From positions 310,001 through 374,000 of the forward strand of contig NZ_CP159402.1 in assembly GCF_040500525.1 (NCBI RefSeq): a stretch of DNA of 64,000 bases. Direction: 5' to 3'. The translations under genes were made by a program, and so were the position numbers. Below the pieces are notes generated by a model. The model was not told the origin of the DNA, did no database searches, and was given only the letters and a program-made list of their open reading frames with translations. Shown here piece after piece: positions 18,059 to 26,984 of the stretch. This DNA comes from Azospirillum formosense. GTDB taxonomy: Bacteria; Pseudomonadota; Alphaproteobacteria; Azospirillales; Azospirillaceae. Position 1 is the first letter of the stretch, and each line of letters opens with the position of its first letter.

Positions 18059-19840
18059 ATGGCCGCCTACGATATTATCGATCATTCCTATGACGTCGTC
18101 GTCGTCGGTGCCGGCGGCGCGGGCCTGCGCGCCACCTTCGGCATGGCCGAGAAGGGCCTGAAGACGGCGTGCATCACCAAGGTCTTCCCGACCCGCTCGC
18201 ACACCGTGGCCGCCCAGGGCGGCATCTCGGCGGCGCTCGGCAACATGAGCGAGGACGACTGGCGCTTCCACATGTACGACACCGTCAAGGGGTCGGACTG
18301 GCTGGGCGACCAGGACGCCATCGAGTACATGTGCCGCGAGGCCATTCCGGCGATCATCGAGCTGGAGCACTACGGCGTGCCCTTCTCGCGCACGCCGGAA
18401 GGCAAGATCTACCAGCGCGCCTTCGGCGGCATGACCGCCCATTACGGCAAGCAGCAGGCCTACCGCACCTGTGCGGCCGCCGACCGCACCGGCCACGCCA
18501 TCCTGCACACCCTCTACCAGCAGTCGCTGAAGCACGAGGCGGAGTTCTTCGTCGAGTATTTCGCGCTCGACCTCATCATGGAGGACGGCGTCTGCAAGGG
18601 CGTGGTGGCCTGGAACCTCGACGACGGCACCATCCACCGCTTCCGCGCCCAGCTCGTCGTGCTGGCCACGGGCGGCTACGGCCGCGCCTACTTCTCCGCC
18701 ACCTCGGCCCACACCTGCACCGGCGACGGCGGCGGCATGGTGCTGCGCGCCGGCCTGCCGCTGCAGGACATGGAGTTCGTGCAGTTCCACCCGACCGGCA
18801 TCTACGGCTCCGGCTGCCTCATCACCGAGGGCGTGCGCGGCGAGGGCGGCTACCTCACCAACTCCAACGGCGAGCGCTTCATGGAGCGCTACGCGCCGTC
18901 GGCCAAGGACCTCGCCTCGCGCGACGTGGTGTCCCGCTCGATGACCATCGAGATCCGCGAGGGCCGCGGCGTCGGTGAGCACAAGGACCACATCCACCTG
19001 CACCTGGAGCATCTCCCGCCGGAGATCATCCACCAGCGCCTGCCCGGCATCGCCGAGACGGCCAAGATCTTCGCCGGCGTGGACGTCACCAAGGAACCGA
19101 TCCCGGTTCTACCGACGGTGCACTACAACATGGGCGGCATCCCCACCAACTTCCGGTGCGAGGTGGTCAACCCGACTGCCGAGGACCCGGATCGCGTGGT
19201 GCCCGGCCTGATGGCCATCGGCGAGGCGGCCTGCGTGTCGGTGCACGGCGCGAACCGCCTGGGCTCCAACTCGCTGCTCGACCTCGTGGTGTTTGGCCGT
19301 TCGGCGGCCATCCGCGCCGCCGAGATCGTCGAGAAGGGCAAGTCGGTGTCGTCGTCCGCCGCCGCGACCGACGTCGCCCTGGAGCGCTTCGACCGCATCC
19401 GCAACGCCAAGGGCTCCATCAAGTCGTCGGAGCTTCGCCTGGAGATGCAGCGGACCATGCAGAACAACTGCGCGGTCTTCCGCACCGGCGAGGTGCTGGA
19501 GGAGGGCGTCAAGCTCATCGACCAGACCTTCGCCAAGAAGAGCGACATGGCGATCAGCGACCGTTCGCTGGTCTGGAACTCCGACCTCGTCGAAGCCATC
19601 GAACTGGACAACCTGCTGTACCAGGCGGTCGCCACGCTCCACTCGGCGAAGAACCGTCCGGAGAGCCGCGGCGCCCACGCCCGCGAGGATTATCCGGACC
19701 GCGACGACGAGAACTGGATGAAGCACACCGTCATCGAGGTGTCGGACAAGGGTGAGACGAAGATCGGGTACCGCCCGGTCCATCTCTACACCCTGACCGA
19801 CGAGGTGCAGGTGTTCCCGCCCAAGGCCCGCGTCTACTAA
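18059..19840 (+). CDS. sdhA: Succinate dehydrogenase flavoprotein subunit
   Basis: This 593-residue subunit oxidises succinate to fumarate in the citric-acid cycle and passes electrons to SdhB. The N-terminal FAD motif is [15 protein letters not shown]. The covalent-FAD histidine lies in [16 protein letters not shown], and the capping-domain and active-site segments are typical, including [32 protein letters not shown] completes the FAD domain. The length matches the family. Confidence 0.98.
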   Translation: MAAYDIIDHSYDVVVVGAGGAGLRATFGMAEKGLKTACITKVFPTRSHTVAAQGGISAALGNMSEDDWRFHMYDTVKGSDWLGDQDAIEYMCREAIPAIIELEHYGVPFSRTPEGKIYQRAFGGMTAHYGKQQAYRTCAAADRTGHAILHTLYQQSLKHEAEFFVEYFALDLIMEDGVCKGVVAWNLDDGTIHRFRAQLVVLATGGYGRAYFSATSAHTCTGDGGGMVLRAGLPLQDMEFVQFHPTGIYGSGCLITEGVRGEGGYLTNSNGERFMERYAPSAKDLASRDVVSRSMTIEIREGRGVGEHKDHIHLHLEHLPPEIIHQRLPGIAETAKIFAGVDVTKEPIPVLPTVHYNMGGIPTNFRCEVVNPTAEDPDRVVPGLMAIGEAACVSVHGANRLGSNSLLDLVVFGRSAAIRAAEIVEKGKSVSSSAAATDVALERFDRIRNAKGSIKSSELRLEMQRTMQNNCAVFRTGEVLEEGVKLIDQTFAKKSDMAISDRSLVWNSDLVEAIELDNLLYQAVATLHSAKNRPESRGAHAREDYPDRDDENWMKHTVIEVSDKGETKIGYRPVHLYTLTDEVQVFPPKARVY

Positions 19841-19870
19841 GGCGGCAAGAGCAAGGCAAGGATACGAACC

Positions 19871-20647
19871 ATGGTCGAATTCAACCTGCCCGCCAATTCC
19901 AAGGTCGGCGTCGGCAAGACCATCAACGCCGCCAGCGGCGCCAAGCGGGCGAAGACCTTCAAGATCTACCGCTGGTCGCCGGATGACGGGCAGAACCCGC
20001 GGGTCGACACCTACGTCGTCGACCTCGACAAGTTCGGCCCGATGATCCTGGACGCGATCATCTACATCAAGAACAACATCGACTCGACCCTGACCTTCCG
20101 GCGGAGCTGCCGCGAGGGCATCTGCGGGTCCTGCGCGATGAACATCGACGGCACCAACACGCTGGCCTGCCTGAAGGCCATCGAGGAGGTGAAGGGCGAC
20201 GTCAAGATCTACCCGCTGCCGCACATGCCGGTGGTCAAGGATCTCGTCCCCGACCTGAAGCACATCTACGCCCAGCTCGCCTCGATCAAGCCGTGGCTGC
20301 AGTCGCAGTCGCCGGCCCCGAGCCGCGAGCGCCTGCAGTCGCCGGAGGACCGCGCCAAGCTGGACGGCCTCTACGAGTGCATCCTGTGCTTCTGCTGCTC
20401 GACCTCTTGCCCCAGCTACTGGTGGAACGGCGACCGCTACCTCGGCCCGTCGATCCTGCTCCAGGCCTACCGCTGGATCGTGGACAGCCGCGACGAGATG
20501 ACGGGCGAGCGCCTCGACAACCTCGAGGATCCGTTCCGCCTCTACCGCTGCCACACCATCATGAACTGCACCAAGGCGTGCCCGAAGGGCCTGAACCCGG
20601 CCAAGGCCATCGCCGAGATCAAGAAGCTGATGGTTCAGCGCCGCTGA
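19871..20647 (+). CDS. sdhB: Succinate dehydrogenase iron-sulfur subunit
   Basis: This 258-residue electron-transfer subunit links SdhA to the quinone site. All three clusters have their ligands: 2Fe-2S in [15 protein letters not shown] with a later Cys in TLAC, 4Fe-4S in [16 protein letters not shown], and 3Fe-4S in [17 protein letters not shown]. It is the last gene of the operon and is followed within 30 bases by a strong hairpin. Confidence 0.98.
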   Translation: MVEFNLPANSKVGVGKTINAASGAKRAKTFKIYRWSPDDGQNPRVDTYVVDLDKFGPMILDAIIYIKNNIDSTLTFRRSCREGICGSCAMNIDGTNTLACLKAIEEVKGDVKIYPLPHMPVVKDLVPDLKHIYAQLASIKPWLQSQSPAPSRERLQSPEDRAKLDGLYECILCFCCSTSCPSYWWNGDRYLGPSILLQAYRWIVDSRDEMTGERLDNLEDPFRLYRCHTIMNCTKACPKGLNPAKAIAEIKKLMVQRR

Positions 20648-20674
20648 TCCGTCCGCTTCGGTTCGTTGATGAGG

Positions 20675-20706
20675 AACGGGGCGCCTCCGCAAGGGGGCGC
20701 CCCGTT
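20675..20706 (+). terminator. Intrinsic terminator after sdhB
   Basis: An 11-bp perfect stem AACGGGGCGCC/GGCGCCCCGTT (20,675-20,685 with 20,696-20,706) is followed by TTCTTT. It ends the sdhCDAB transcript. Confidence 0.85.
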
Positions 20707-20731
20707 TTCTTTGGCCGTTCGGCGTCTGCGT

Positions 20732-20938
20732 TTACGCGAAGTCGGGATCGGTGGGCCGGGACGGCGGCAGGTCGTCGTTGGGCAGGGGGGAGGGCATGTC
20801 CTCCTGCGGGCCGGGAGTCGGCAGGTCCGGGTTGTCGGTGAGAGGGCCCGGGGTGGGAAGGTCCTGACCCGGCGGCGGGAAGGGCGGGGCCGCGCGCAGC
20901 GGCTGCGGAAAGGCGCTCGAATAGGTCCAGCCCATGGA
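20732..20938 (-). CDS. Small proline-rich protein (possible)
   Basis: This is a 68-residue predicted protein with 20 or more prolines. The acidic phrase DLPTPGP occurs twice, and the tail is likewise acidic and proline-rich. There is no signal peptide or membrane segment. It starts at the ATG at 20,938 with GGGAG 11 bases upstream, and converges with the sdh terminator. The amino-acid composition could also come from reading GC-rich non-coding DNA, so I hold it as possible only. Confidence 0.4.
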   Translation of the reverse strand, partial: SMGWTYSSAFPQPLRAAPPFPPPGQDLPTPGPLTDNPDLPTPGPQEDMPSPLPNDDLPPSRPTDPDFA

Positions 20939-21088
20939 TCGGTCGCTCCCGAAGTGATGAGGGTGTCCTTCATCAACCGTCCGGCTGGCCCGTCTGCGCA
21001 GGTTGACCGGCGGCGATGAGGGGGTATGCTTTTCGAGGGATCGAACCATCCGGATAGAACCAACCCGAAGCCAAAAAGGGAGAGGATC

Positions 21089-21937
21089 ATGGGCAGCACG
21101 GCCGGTCAGGCGTTGAGCTACATCCAGGGCGAATGGATCGCGGGCAACCCCGCCATCGTCGGCCCGATGACTCACGCGCTCTGGCTGTCTTCGGTCGTCT
21201 TCGACGGCGCCCGCGCCTTCCAGGGCGTGGCCCCCGACCTCGACCGCCACTGCGCCCGCGTCGTGCGCTCCGCCCAGGTGATGGGCCTCGCCCCCATGCT
21301 GACCGCCGGGGAGATCGAGGAGCTGTGCTGGGACGGCATCCGCCGCTTCCCCAAGGAGGCCGAGCTGTACATCCGGCCGATGTTCTACGCGGAGGAGGGC
21401 TTCGTCGCCCCCGACGCCGAGAGCACGCGCTTCGTGCTGTCGGTCTACGAGGCGCCACTGCCCAGCGCCGCCGGCTTCACCGCCGGGCTGTCCAGCCGCC
21501 GCCGCCCGGTGCCGGACATGGCGCCGACCGAGGCCAAGGCCGCCTGCCTCTACCCCAACGCCGGACTGGCCCTGAAGGAGGCGCGGGAGCGCGGCTTCGA
21601 CAACGCCATCATGCTCGACCCCATCGGCAACGTGGCGGAATTCGCGACGGCCAACCTGTTCATCGCCAAGGACGGGGTGGTGCGCACGCCGGTGCACAAC
21701 GGCACCTTCCTCAACGGCATCACCCGCCAGCGCGTGATCGCCCTGCTGCGCGACGACGGCGTGACGGTGGAGGAGGCCAGCCTGAGCCCCCGCGACGTGC
21801 TGGAGGCGGACGAGGTGTTCTCGACGGGCAACTACGCGAAGGTGGTGCCGGTTACCCGCGTCGAGGAGCGCGCCCTGCAGCCCGGTCCCCTGGCGGCGCG
21901 GGCGCGGGGCCTCTATTGGGAGTTCGCCTTCCGCTGA
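21089..21937 (+). CDS. Class IV PLP aminotransferase (branched-chain aminotransferase-like)
   Basis: This 282-residue fold-type IV PLP enzyme resembles IlvE and D-amino-acid aminotransferase. The catalytic lysine is in EAKAACLYPNAGLALKEA. The PLP-phosphate and active-site segments read DNAIMLDPIGNVAEFATANLFIAKDG, and NGTFLNGITRQRVI follows as usual. The family Tyr in the YPN position replaces the YLNS of classic IlvE, so substrate range may differ. The start is the ATG at 21,089 behind AGGGAGAGG. It is a stand-alone gene. Confidence 0.88.
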   Translation: MGSTAGQALSYIQGEWIAGNPAIVGPMTHALWLSSVVFDGARAFQGVAPDLDRHCARVVRSAQVMGLAPMLTAGEIEELCWDGIRRFPKEAELYIRPMFYAEEGFVAPDAESTRFVLSVYEAPLPSAAGFTAGLSSRRRPVPDMAPTEAKAACLYPNAGLALKEARERGFDNAIMLDPIGNVAEFATANLFIAKDGVVRTPVHNGTFLNGITRQRVIALLRDDGVTVEEASLSPRDVLEADEVFSTGNYAKVVPVTRVEERALQPGPLAARARGLYWEFAFR

Positions 21938-22077
21938 CCCTTTTCGGCCCACACGGAACGCCGGCTTTCGGGCGGTATGCGGCCCGAAAACCGGCTTGAT
22001 GGGTGGTTCATTCCGCGGCATGATTCCTTCGAACGGTGGCCTGGCCCACCGACGGAAACGGTCGAGGGGGAAAGGGA

Positions 22078-22668
22078 ATGCAATTCCGCGAACGGCGCCG
22101 CGTGATCCAGGTGATCCGCACCGTCTACGATCCGGACTTGAAGCGCGGCCGCTCGGAACTGGTCGGGAAGATCGACAAGGCCGCGCCCGCGGTCACCGAC
22201 AAGCTGCAGAAGAACTGCACGCCGGAAGAACTGTCGGAAGTCCTCAGCTATCTGGACGACCGCCACCACCGCCTGCGCAACGAGGCGGTGCGCGCCGGGG
22301 CGGAAACCCTGCCGGCCCAGATGCGGGAGGCGGCGGAGTATTTCCGCACCCACCGCGACGACGACGCGCGGGCCTTCGCCACGGACATCCGCATGGCGTG
22401 GGAGGAGTTGAAGACGGCCCTGCGCGAGGCCGGCTTTTCAAAGAGCAAGGTGTTGAAGAGGGGCGTCGAGCGAGCGGAGGCGGAGCGGGCGGAGGCGCCG
22501 GTGCCCTCCGCGCCCTTGGTCGTGGAGGACGCGGCTGGTCCGATGACGTCCCCATCCCCCGCGGCGCCGGTGCGCAAGCCGCGCGCAAAAAAGGCGCGGA
22601 CCACGCCCGCCGCGGTGGAGGGGACGGCCCCGGAAGCGGACGGGACCGGAGCCCCACCGGCGGCCTGA
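22078..22668 (+). CDS. Conserved protein of unknown function with basic Ala/Pro-rich tail
   Basis: I do not recognise this 196-residue protein. Residues 1-120 look helical and highly charged (MQFRERRRVIQVIRTVYD, CTPEELSEVLSYLDDRHHRL). The C-terminal 70 residues are low complexity, rich in Ala, Pro and Glu, with a basic RKPRAKKART segment that could touch nucleic acid. A strong purine-rich ribosome site (GAGGGGGAAAGGGA) precedes the ATG at 22,078. It is the last gene before the phage-derived block. Confidence 0.7.
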   Translation: MQFRERRRVIQVIRTVYDPDLKRGRSELVGKIDKAAPAVTDKLQKNCTPEELSEVLSYLDDRHHRLRNEAVRAGAETLPAQMREAAEYFRTHRDDDARAFATDIRMAWEELKTALREAGFSKSKVLKRGVERAEAERAEAPVPSAPLVVEDAAGPMTSPSPAAPVRKPRAKKARTTPAAVEGTAPEADGTGAPPAA

Positions 22669-22681
22669 GAACCGCGCCGCT

Positions 22682-23014
22682 TCACCCGTCGATGCGGACC
22701 AGCGCGCTGGCGGCGTTGCGGTGATGGGTCAGCGAGGCGACGAGCCGGGCCAGCCATTCATCGGTGATGACCCGGTCGACGGGCAGGGTGCGGCGGCGGC
22801 GCGCCGAGCCCCGACGCGCCTCCGCGGCCAGCCGGTTGTGCAGGCGAAGCGCGGCGGCGTGGGCCAGGGTGGCGCAGCGCTCCGCCCCGCCGAGAACCGC
22901 CGTCCGCAGAGCGCCGCGCGGCGGCGTGTCGTCGTGATGACGTTCCAACTCTTCCAGAAGGGACGGGCCGGGAGGCGTTCTGGCGATGCCGGTCATGATC
23001 GGACATTGGATCAT
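22682..23014 (-). CDS. Small protein at the edge of the phage block, unknown
   Basis: This 110-residue (from 23,014) or 104-residue (from the ATG at 22,996) protein is rich in Arg and Ala, with helical stretches such as ERCATLAHAAALRLHNRLAAEARRG. No family is recognised. It lies downstream of the repressor gene in the same direction and has its own possible -10 box, TACAAT (23,029 to 23,024). It may be a regulatory protein of the prophage control region. Confidence 0.55.
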   Translation of the reverse strand: MIQCPIMTGIARTPPGPSLLEELERHHDDTPPRGALRTAVLGGAERCATLAHAAALRLHNRLAAEARRGSARRRRTLPVDRVITDEWLARLVASLTHHRNAASALVRIDG

Positions 23015-23070
23015 GCCGCCGCGATTGTAAAGGAAAAATATCCTAGGACGGTGTGCCGCCGCCGTGACGC

Positions 23071-23703
23071 TTACTGGCTCGCCCAGACGATGCGGGCCAT
23101 CCAGGCGACCTCGGCGCGCGGGATGCTGCGGTCCGGATGGGCGCGGTTGATGGAGATCAGCTCGATCTTGGTGGCGGTTTCGCGGACAAGCTGCTTCGCC
23201 ATTACCTCGCCGCCCTTGGTGCGGACGACGACACGGTCGTTGCGCCGGATCTGCGCGGCGGGCGAGACGATGATGGTGTCGCCGTCGCGGTACACGGGGT
23301 CCATGCTGTCCCCGGCGATCTCCAGCGCGTAGGCGTGGGGGTCGCCGATGCTGGGGAACAGAAGCTCGTCCCAGCCCACGCCGGAGGGAAAGCCGGCGTC
23401 GTCGAAAAAGCCGGCGTTGCCCGCCTGCGCGTAGCCGATGACCGGCACCCGTTGCAGCGAACCCGCGCCGGCGGAATCGCCGACGAGGCTGACGAATTCC
23501 GACAGCGACGCGCCGGTCGCCTCCAGAACCTTGGACACGCTCTCCGTCGAGGGCCAGCGGAGCTTGCCGTCGCCGGTGGTCCGCTTGCTCTTGTTGAAGG
23601 TCGTCGGGTCCAGCCCCGCGCGCCGCGCAAGCCCGGAGGCCGACAGCCCGTGCTGGGCCGCGAGGCGGTCGATCGCCCGCCAGATGTCCGCATGTTTGAG
23701 CAT
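23071..23703 (-). CDS. CI/LexA-type self-cleaving phage repressor (XRE HTH + S24 peptidase)
   Basis: This 210-residue repressor has an N-terminal HTH at about residues 7-70 (LSASGLARRAGLDPTTFNKSKR). The C-terminal S24 domain has Ser133 in GDSMDP and Lys170 in EVMAKQ, 37 residues apart as in LexA. An Ala-Gly pair at about 94-95 (IGYAQAGNAG) is the likely self-cleavage site. The protein should be inactivated by RecA-ssDNA during DNA damage. It is divergent from the structural genes, with a 195-base control region between, so it most likely keeps the phage cassette silent. Confidence 0.92.
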   Translation of the reverse strand: MLKHADIWRAIDRLAAQHGLSASGLARRAGLDPTTFNKSKRTTGDGKLRWPSTESVSKVLEATGASLSEFVSLVGDSAGAGSLQRVPVIGYAQAGNAGFFDDAGFPSGVGWDELLFPSIGDPHAYALEIAGDSMDPVYRDGDTIIVSPAAQIRRNDRVVVRTKGGEVMAKQLVRETATKIELISINRAHPDRSIPRAEVAWMARIVWASQ

Positions 23704-23898
23704 GGGAGGATAATCACATAATCGCGCCGGGCAGTCCCTAGGAACCTATTCATATTTTCCTTGACGGAGGACTTTAATCAGTACATAACGTGAACATGTG
23801 TTCGCCAGCCGCGCGCACCGCGGCCCATCCGGCGCTCCGCCCGAGAGCGAAGCTGCGCCCGCGAACGCATTAGCTGCAATTCCGAGGGAGACCCGCGC
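23704..23898. promoter_or_regulatory. Divergent control region of the phage-derived block
   Basis: Rightward, TTGACG (23,761-23,766) and CATAAC (23,784-23,789), 17 bases apart, form a likely promoter for the structural cassette. A perfect GAACA-TG-TGTTC palindrome (23,792-23,803) lies at the expected start site and is a candidate operator. Leftward, an AT-rich stretch (ATATTTTCCTT, 23,752-23,762) and GATAATCACATAATC near the repressor start (from 23,708) probably hold the repressor promoter and further operator sites. Confidence 0.6.
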
Positions 23899-24264
23899 AT
23901 GGTCCAACGCCGCAACACGTCCATGGTCCTGTCCGACGCCGTCGGGGAACCATTCGTCAGCGCGGAGGAAGCGTGGTTCTGGTCGGTCCAGGCGCAGGAC
24001 GCCAAGGCCGCCGGCGCCCGCATCGCCGCCGGGCGGGGGCTGGTCCAGCGCCCGTGCGAGCCCGGCGACGTGCTGTGCGCGGTGGACCGGCTGTACCGCC
24101 GTCGCCTGCTGATCCGCGACCATCTGCATGTGCTGGTCCATTACGGGCGCCGGCTGATGGCGCCGGACCCGGCGCGCTACCGCGAGCAGCGCGCCCACAC
24201 GCTGTGGCGGGAGGCGTTCGACCGGCTCCGTCCCGTGCTGCGCGAGAAGGGGATCGTCCAATGA
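23899..24264 (+). CDS. Phage protein of unknown function
   Basis: This 121-residue soluble, Arg-rich protein with helical segments (AEEAWFWSVQAQDAKAAGARI, DRLYRRRLLIRDHLHVLVHYGRR) is the first gene rightward of the repressor, behind GAGGGAG. The next gene overlaps it (ATGA), so the two are coupled. Its place before portal and terminase genes could fit a small terminase subunit or regulator, but no motif supports either. Confidence 0.7.
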   Translation: MVQRRNTSMVLSDAVGEPFVSAEEAWFWSVQAQDAKAAGARIAAGRGLVQRPCEPGDVLCAVDRLYRRRLLIRDHLHVLVHYGRRLMAPDPARYREQRAHTLWREAFDRLRPVLREKGIVQ

Positions 24265-24689
24265 GCACGCCGATGCCGCAGCCCTGCCGGATGGTCCCCG
24301 GCCGGCCGGGAGCGGACGCGCCGCGCGCCTGGGTGGTCTTCCGGGGCGAGGCGGAGCTGTGGTGGCTGCGCCTGCTGAAGCCGGGATTCCGCCACTGCTT
24401 CGCGCTGCTCCACGACGGGCGCCGCTGGGTGATCGTCGATCCGCTCTCGCCCTTCACCGACGTGTCGGTCCTCGACCTGCCCGCGGCCTTCGACCTGCCG
24501 GGCTGGTACCGCGGGTTGGGGATGGCGGTGACCCCGGCGCCGCTGCGGCGCGGCCTGACCCGGGCGGCCCCCTGGGGACCCTTCACCTGCGTGGAGGCGG
24601 TCAAGCGCCTGCTGGGGCTCCACGCGCCGGGGGTCCTGACGCCCTGGCAGCTCTACCGGCGGCTGACGCGGCCCGCCGCCGCATCCTGA
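24261..24689 (+). CDS. Phage protein with possible permuted NlpC/P60 (papain-like) fold
   Basis: This 142-residue protein starts inside the stop of the previous gene. It shows His45 in KPGFRHCFALL, a polar Asp60 in WVIVDPLS, then Cys110 in GPFTCVEAVKRLLGL, followed by LTPWQLYRRL. His before Cys, with the Cys starting a helix, is the order seen in circularly permuted NlpC/P60 enzymes (the YiiX/LRAT group). If so it could act on peptidoglycan peptides or acyl groups, possibly for virion entry. This is inference from motif order only. Confidence 0.6.
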   Translation: MSTPMPQPCRMVPGRPGADAPRAWVVFRGEAELWWLRLLKPGFRHCFALLHDGRRWVIVDPLSPFTDVSVLDLPAAFDLPGWYRGLGMAVTPAPLRRGLTRAAPWGPFTCVEAVKRLLGLHAPGVLTPWQLYRRLTRPAAAS

Positions 24690-24731
24690 TCCGTGCCGCC
24701 GCGTCCCATCACGAACGAGGAATCCCTGTCC

Positions 24732-25157
24732 ATGGCGAACCTGTTCAAAGCGCCGCGGCCGACGGCGCCACCCGCGCCCGCCCCGGAGCCCGCCTCGGTC
24801 CCCGTCCCCCAACCCGTGCCGACGCCCGCCCCGGAGCCCATCCCCGTGCCGCCCCCGGCACCGCCGCCCGCGGAGGCACCGGCGCCGGCGCCCGTCACGA
24901 CGCCCTGGTGGAACACGGTCCCGGACCCGCTTCCCGAACCCGCCGCCCCGGTGGTGGAGGCGCCCGCCGCCACGCCGCCGCCCGCCGCCGCTCCGGCCAC
25001 CCCGGCCACCGAGGAGGAGAAGGACCCGGCCAAGGCCGCCGAGGCGCTGATCCAGCGGCGCAACCGCGGACGGGCGGGGACGGTCCAGACCTCCTGGCGG
25101 GGAGCGCTCGACGTCGGTCCGCTGGTGCCGCTGCGCAAGCGCCTGCTGGGGGAGTGA
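24732..25157 (+). CDS. Proline-rich phage protein upstream of portal
   Basis: This 141-residue protein has an N-terminal half that is nearly all Pro, Ala, Glu and Val (repeating PAPEP/PVPxP units, residues 10-110) and is surely extended. The C-terminal 35 residues are conserved-looking: AEALIQRRNRGRAGTVQTSWRG, then PLRKRLLGE. Similar short tails with a GRA-T pattern and a final LLG occur in small proteins next to podovirus portal genes. It ends four bases before the portal start. Its role is unknown; perhaps head assembly. Confidence 0.65.
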   Translation: MANLFKAPRPTAPPAPAPEPASVPVPQPVPTPAPEPIPVPPPAPPPAEAPAPAPVTTPWWNTVPDPLPEPAAPVVEAPAATPPPAAAPATPATEEEKDPAKAAEALIQRRNRGRAGTVQTSWRGALDVGPLVPLRKRLLGE

Positions 25158-25161
25158 GACC

Positions 25162-26676
25162 ATGCCCGAGATCACGCCCGACACCGCTCGGGAGCGCCGC
25201 AAAGCCGGCGGCCCCCCGTCGCCGAACGCGCCGGAGCGGCTGCTCGAACGCTACCGGGCGGCGCGGGAGCGCCGGTCGGTCTGGGAAAGCCACTGGCAGG
25301 ACTGCTACGACCACGCCCTTCCCAACGGCCAGCCCTTCCGCGGCGGCGGCACGCCCGGCGAGCGGCGGGTGGACCGGCTGTTCGACGGAACCGCGCCGGA
25401 CGCGGTGGAGCAGCTCGCCGCCAGCCTGCTGGCCGAGCTGACCCCGCCCTGGTCGCGCTGGTTCGGGCTGCAGCCCGGCCCGTCGCTGCCGGACGGCGAG
25501 CGCGACCGCGTGGCCCCGATGCTCGACCGCGCCGCCGGCATCCTGCAGGCGCATGTCGACCGCTCCAACTTCGCCGTGGAGATCCATCAGGCCTTCCTCG
25601 ACCTCGTGACGGTGGGCACCGCCTGCCTGCTGATGGAGGAAGCCCCGCCCGGCGGCGCCTCCAGCCTGCGCTTCGCCGCGGTGCCGCTGGCCGAGGCGGT
25701 GCTGGAGGAGGGGGCGGACGGGCGGCTGGACGGCACCTTCCGGCGCAGCGAGGCGACGCTGGCCCAGATCGAGCGGCGCTTTTCCGGCGTGACCATCCCG
25801 GACGCGGTGCGGGAACGCGGCGCCGCGGAGCCGGACAGCCGCTTTCCGCTGGTCGAGGCGGTGCTGCCGGACGGGCTGGCCTACCGCTGGACGGTGGTCC
25901 TGGACAGCGGGCTGGCCGATCCGGCCACGCTGGCCGAGGGGCGCTTCGCGCAATCGCCCTTCATCAACTTCCGCTGGCTGAAGGCCCCGGGGGAAACCTA
26001 TGGCCGGTCGCCGGTCATGAAGGCGCTGCCCGACATCAAGACCGCCAACAAGGTGGTCGAGCTGGTGCTGAAGAACGCCTCCGTCGCCGTCACCGGCATC
26101 TGGCAGGCCGACGACGACGGGGTGCTGAACCCCGCCACCATCCGGCTGGTGCCGGGGACGATCATCCCCAAGGCGGTGGGGTCGGCCGGGCTGACGCCGC
26201 TCGCCAATCCCGGGCGGTTCGACGTGTCGCAGCTCGTGCTCGACGATCTGCGGGCGCGCATCCGCCACGCGCTGCTCGCCGACCGGCTGGGGCCGCTGGA
26301 CCAGCCGCGCATGACCGCGACCGAGGTCGTCGAACGCTCCGCCGAGATGGCGCGGCTGCTCGGCGCGACCTACGGGCGTCTGCAGGCGGAGCTGCTGACC
26401 CCGCTGGTGCTGCGCGCCGTCGGCATCCTGCGCCGCCGCGGCGAGATCCCCGACATCGCGGTCGACGGGCGCACGGTCGCTCTGCAGCACCGCTCCCCGC
26501 TGGCCCAGGCGCAGGCGCAGCGGGACGTGCAGGCGACGCTGCGCTGGCTGGACACCGCCCGCCAGCTCGGCCCGGAGGCGCTGTCCGCGGTGGACGTCGC
26601 GGCGACCGCGCGCTGGCTGGGCGAGGCCTTCGGAGTGCCCGCCAAGCTGGTGCGGGCGGAGGCGCCCCATGGCTGA
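25162..26676 (+). CDS. Head-to-tail connector/portal protein, T7 gp8-like
   Basis: This 504-residue protein should form the dodecameric ring through which DNA enters and leaves the capsid. Features of the podovirus connector family are WESHWQDCYDHALPN near residue 40, RLFDGTAPDAVEQLAASLLAELTPPWSRWF at about 74-103, and KALPDIKTANKVVELVLKNASVAVTGIW near 290-317. The MTATEVVERSAEMARLLGATYGRLQAELLTPL helix at about 377-408 completes the set. Length and order match T7-like portals. It overlaps the next gene by eight bases. Confidence 0.9.
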   Translation: MPEITPDTARERRKAGGPPSPNAPERLLERYRAARERRSVWESHWQDCYDHALPNGQPFRGGGTPGERRVDRLFDGTAPDAVEQLAASLLAELTPPWSRWFGLQPGPSLPDGERDRVAPMLDRAAGILQAHVDRSNFAVEIHQAFLDLVTVGTACLLMEEAPPGGASSLRFAAVPLAEAVLEEGADGRLDGTFRRSEATLAQIERRFSGVTIPDAVRERGAAEPDSRFPLVEAVLPDGLAYRWTVVLDSGLADPATLAEGRFAQSPFINFRWLKAPGETYGRSPVMKALPDIKTANKVVELVLKNASVAVTGIWQADDDGVLNPATIRLVPGTIIPKAVGSAGLTPLANPGRFDVSQLVLDDLRARIRHALLADRLGPLDQPRMTATEVVERSAEMARLLGATYGRLQAELLTPLVLRAVGILRRRGEIPDIAVDGRTVALQHRSPLAQAQAQRDVQATLRWLDTARQLGPEALSAVDVAATARWLGEAFGVPAKLVRAEAPHG

Positions 26677-26941
26677 TCCGGCCGGCCGGACCCGCAGCGG
26701 CTGGGACTGGCTGGAGGGTGTGCCGCCCGCCGAGGCCGTTCCGGCCGGCGACCCGGCGCCCAGCTTCGCCCGCTGCTTCGCCGGGCCGGATGGCACCCGG
26801 GTGCTGGCGACGCTGAGGGCGATGACCGTGGACCGCACGCTCGGCCCCGACGCCTCCGACGCCGCGCTGCGCGATCTGGAGGGCCAGCGCCGTCTCGTCG
26901 CCCTGATCCTCGCCCTGACCGCCCGCGGGCAGGGCGCCTGA
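26669..26941 (+). CDS. Bbp19-like small phage protein
   Basis: This 90-residue helical protein contains SFARCFAGPDGTRVLATLRAMTVDRTLGP, which fits the Bbp19 family of small podovirus proteins. Family members lie beside the portal and scaffold genes of Bordetella phage BPP-1 and relatives. The function is not known; a head-assembly role is likely from position. It starts inside the end of the portal gene. Confidence 0.7.
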   Translation: MADPAGRTRSGWDWLEGVPPAEAVPAGDPAPSFARCFAGPDGTRVLATLRAMTVDRTLGPDASDAALRDLEGQRRLVALILALTARGQGA

Positions 26942-26984
26942 GTCGTTCATCGATCCTGTGTCTTTCATCGATAAGGAGCAAGCC

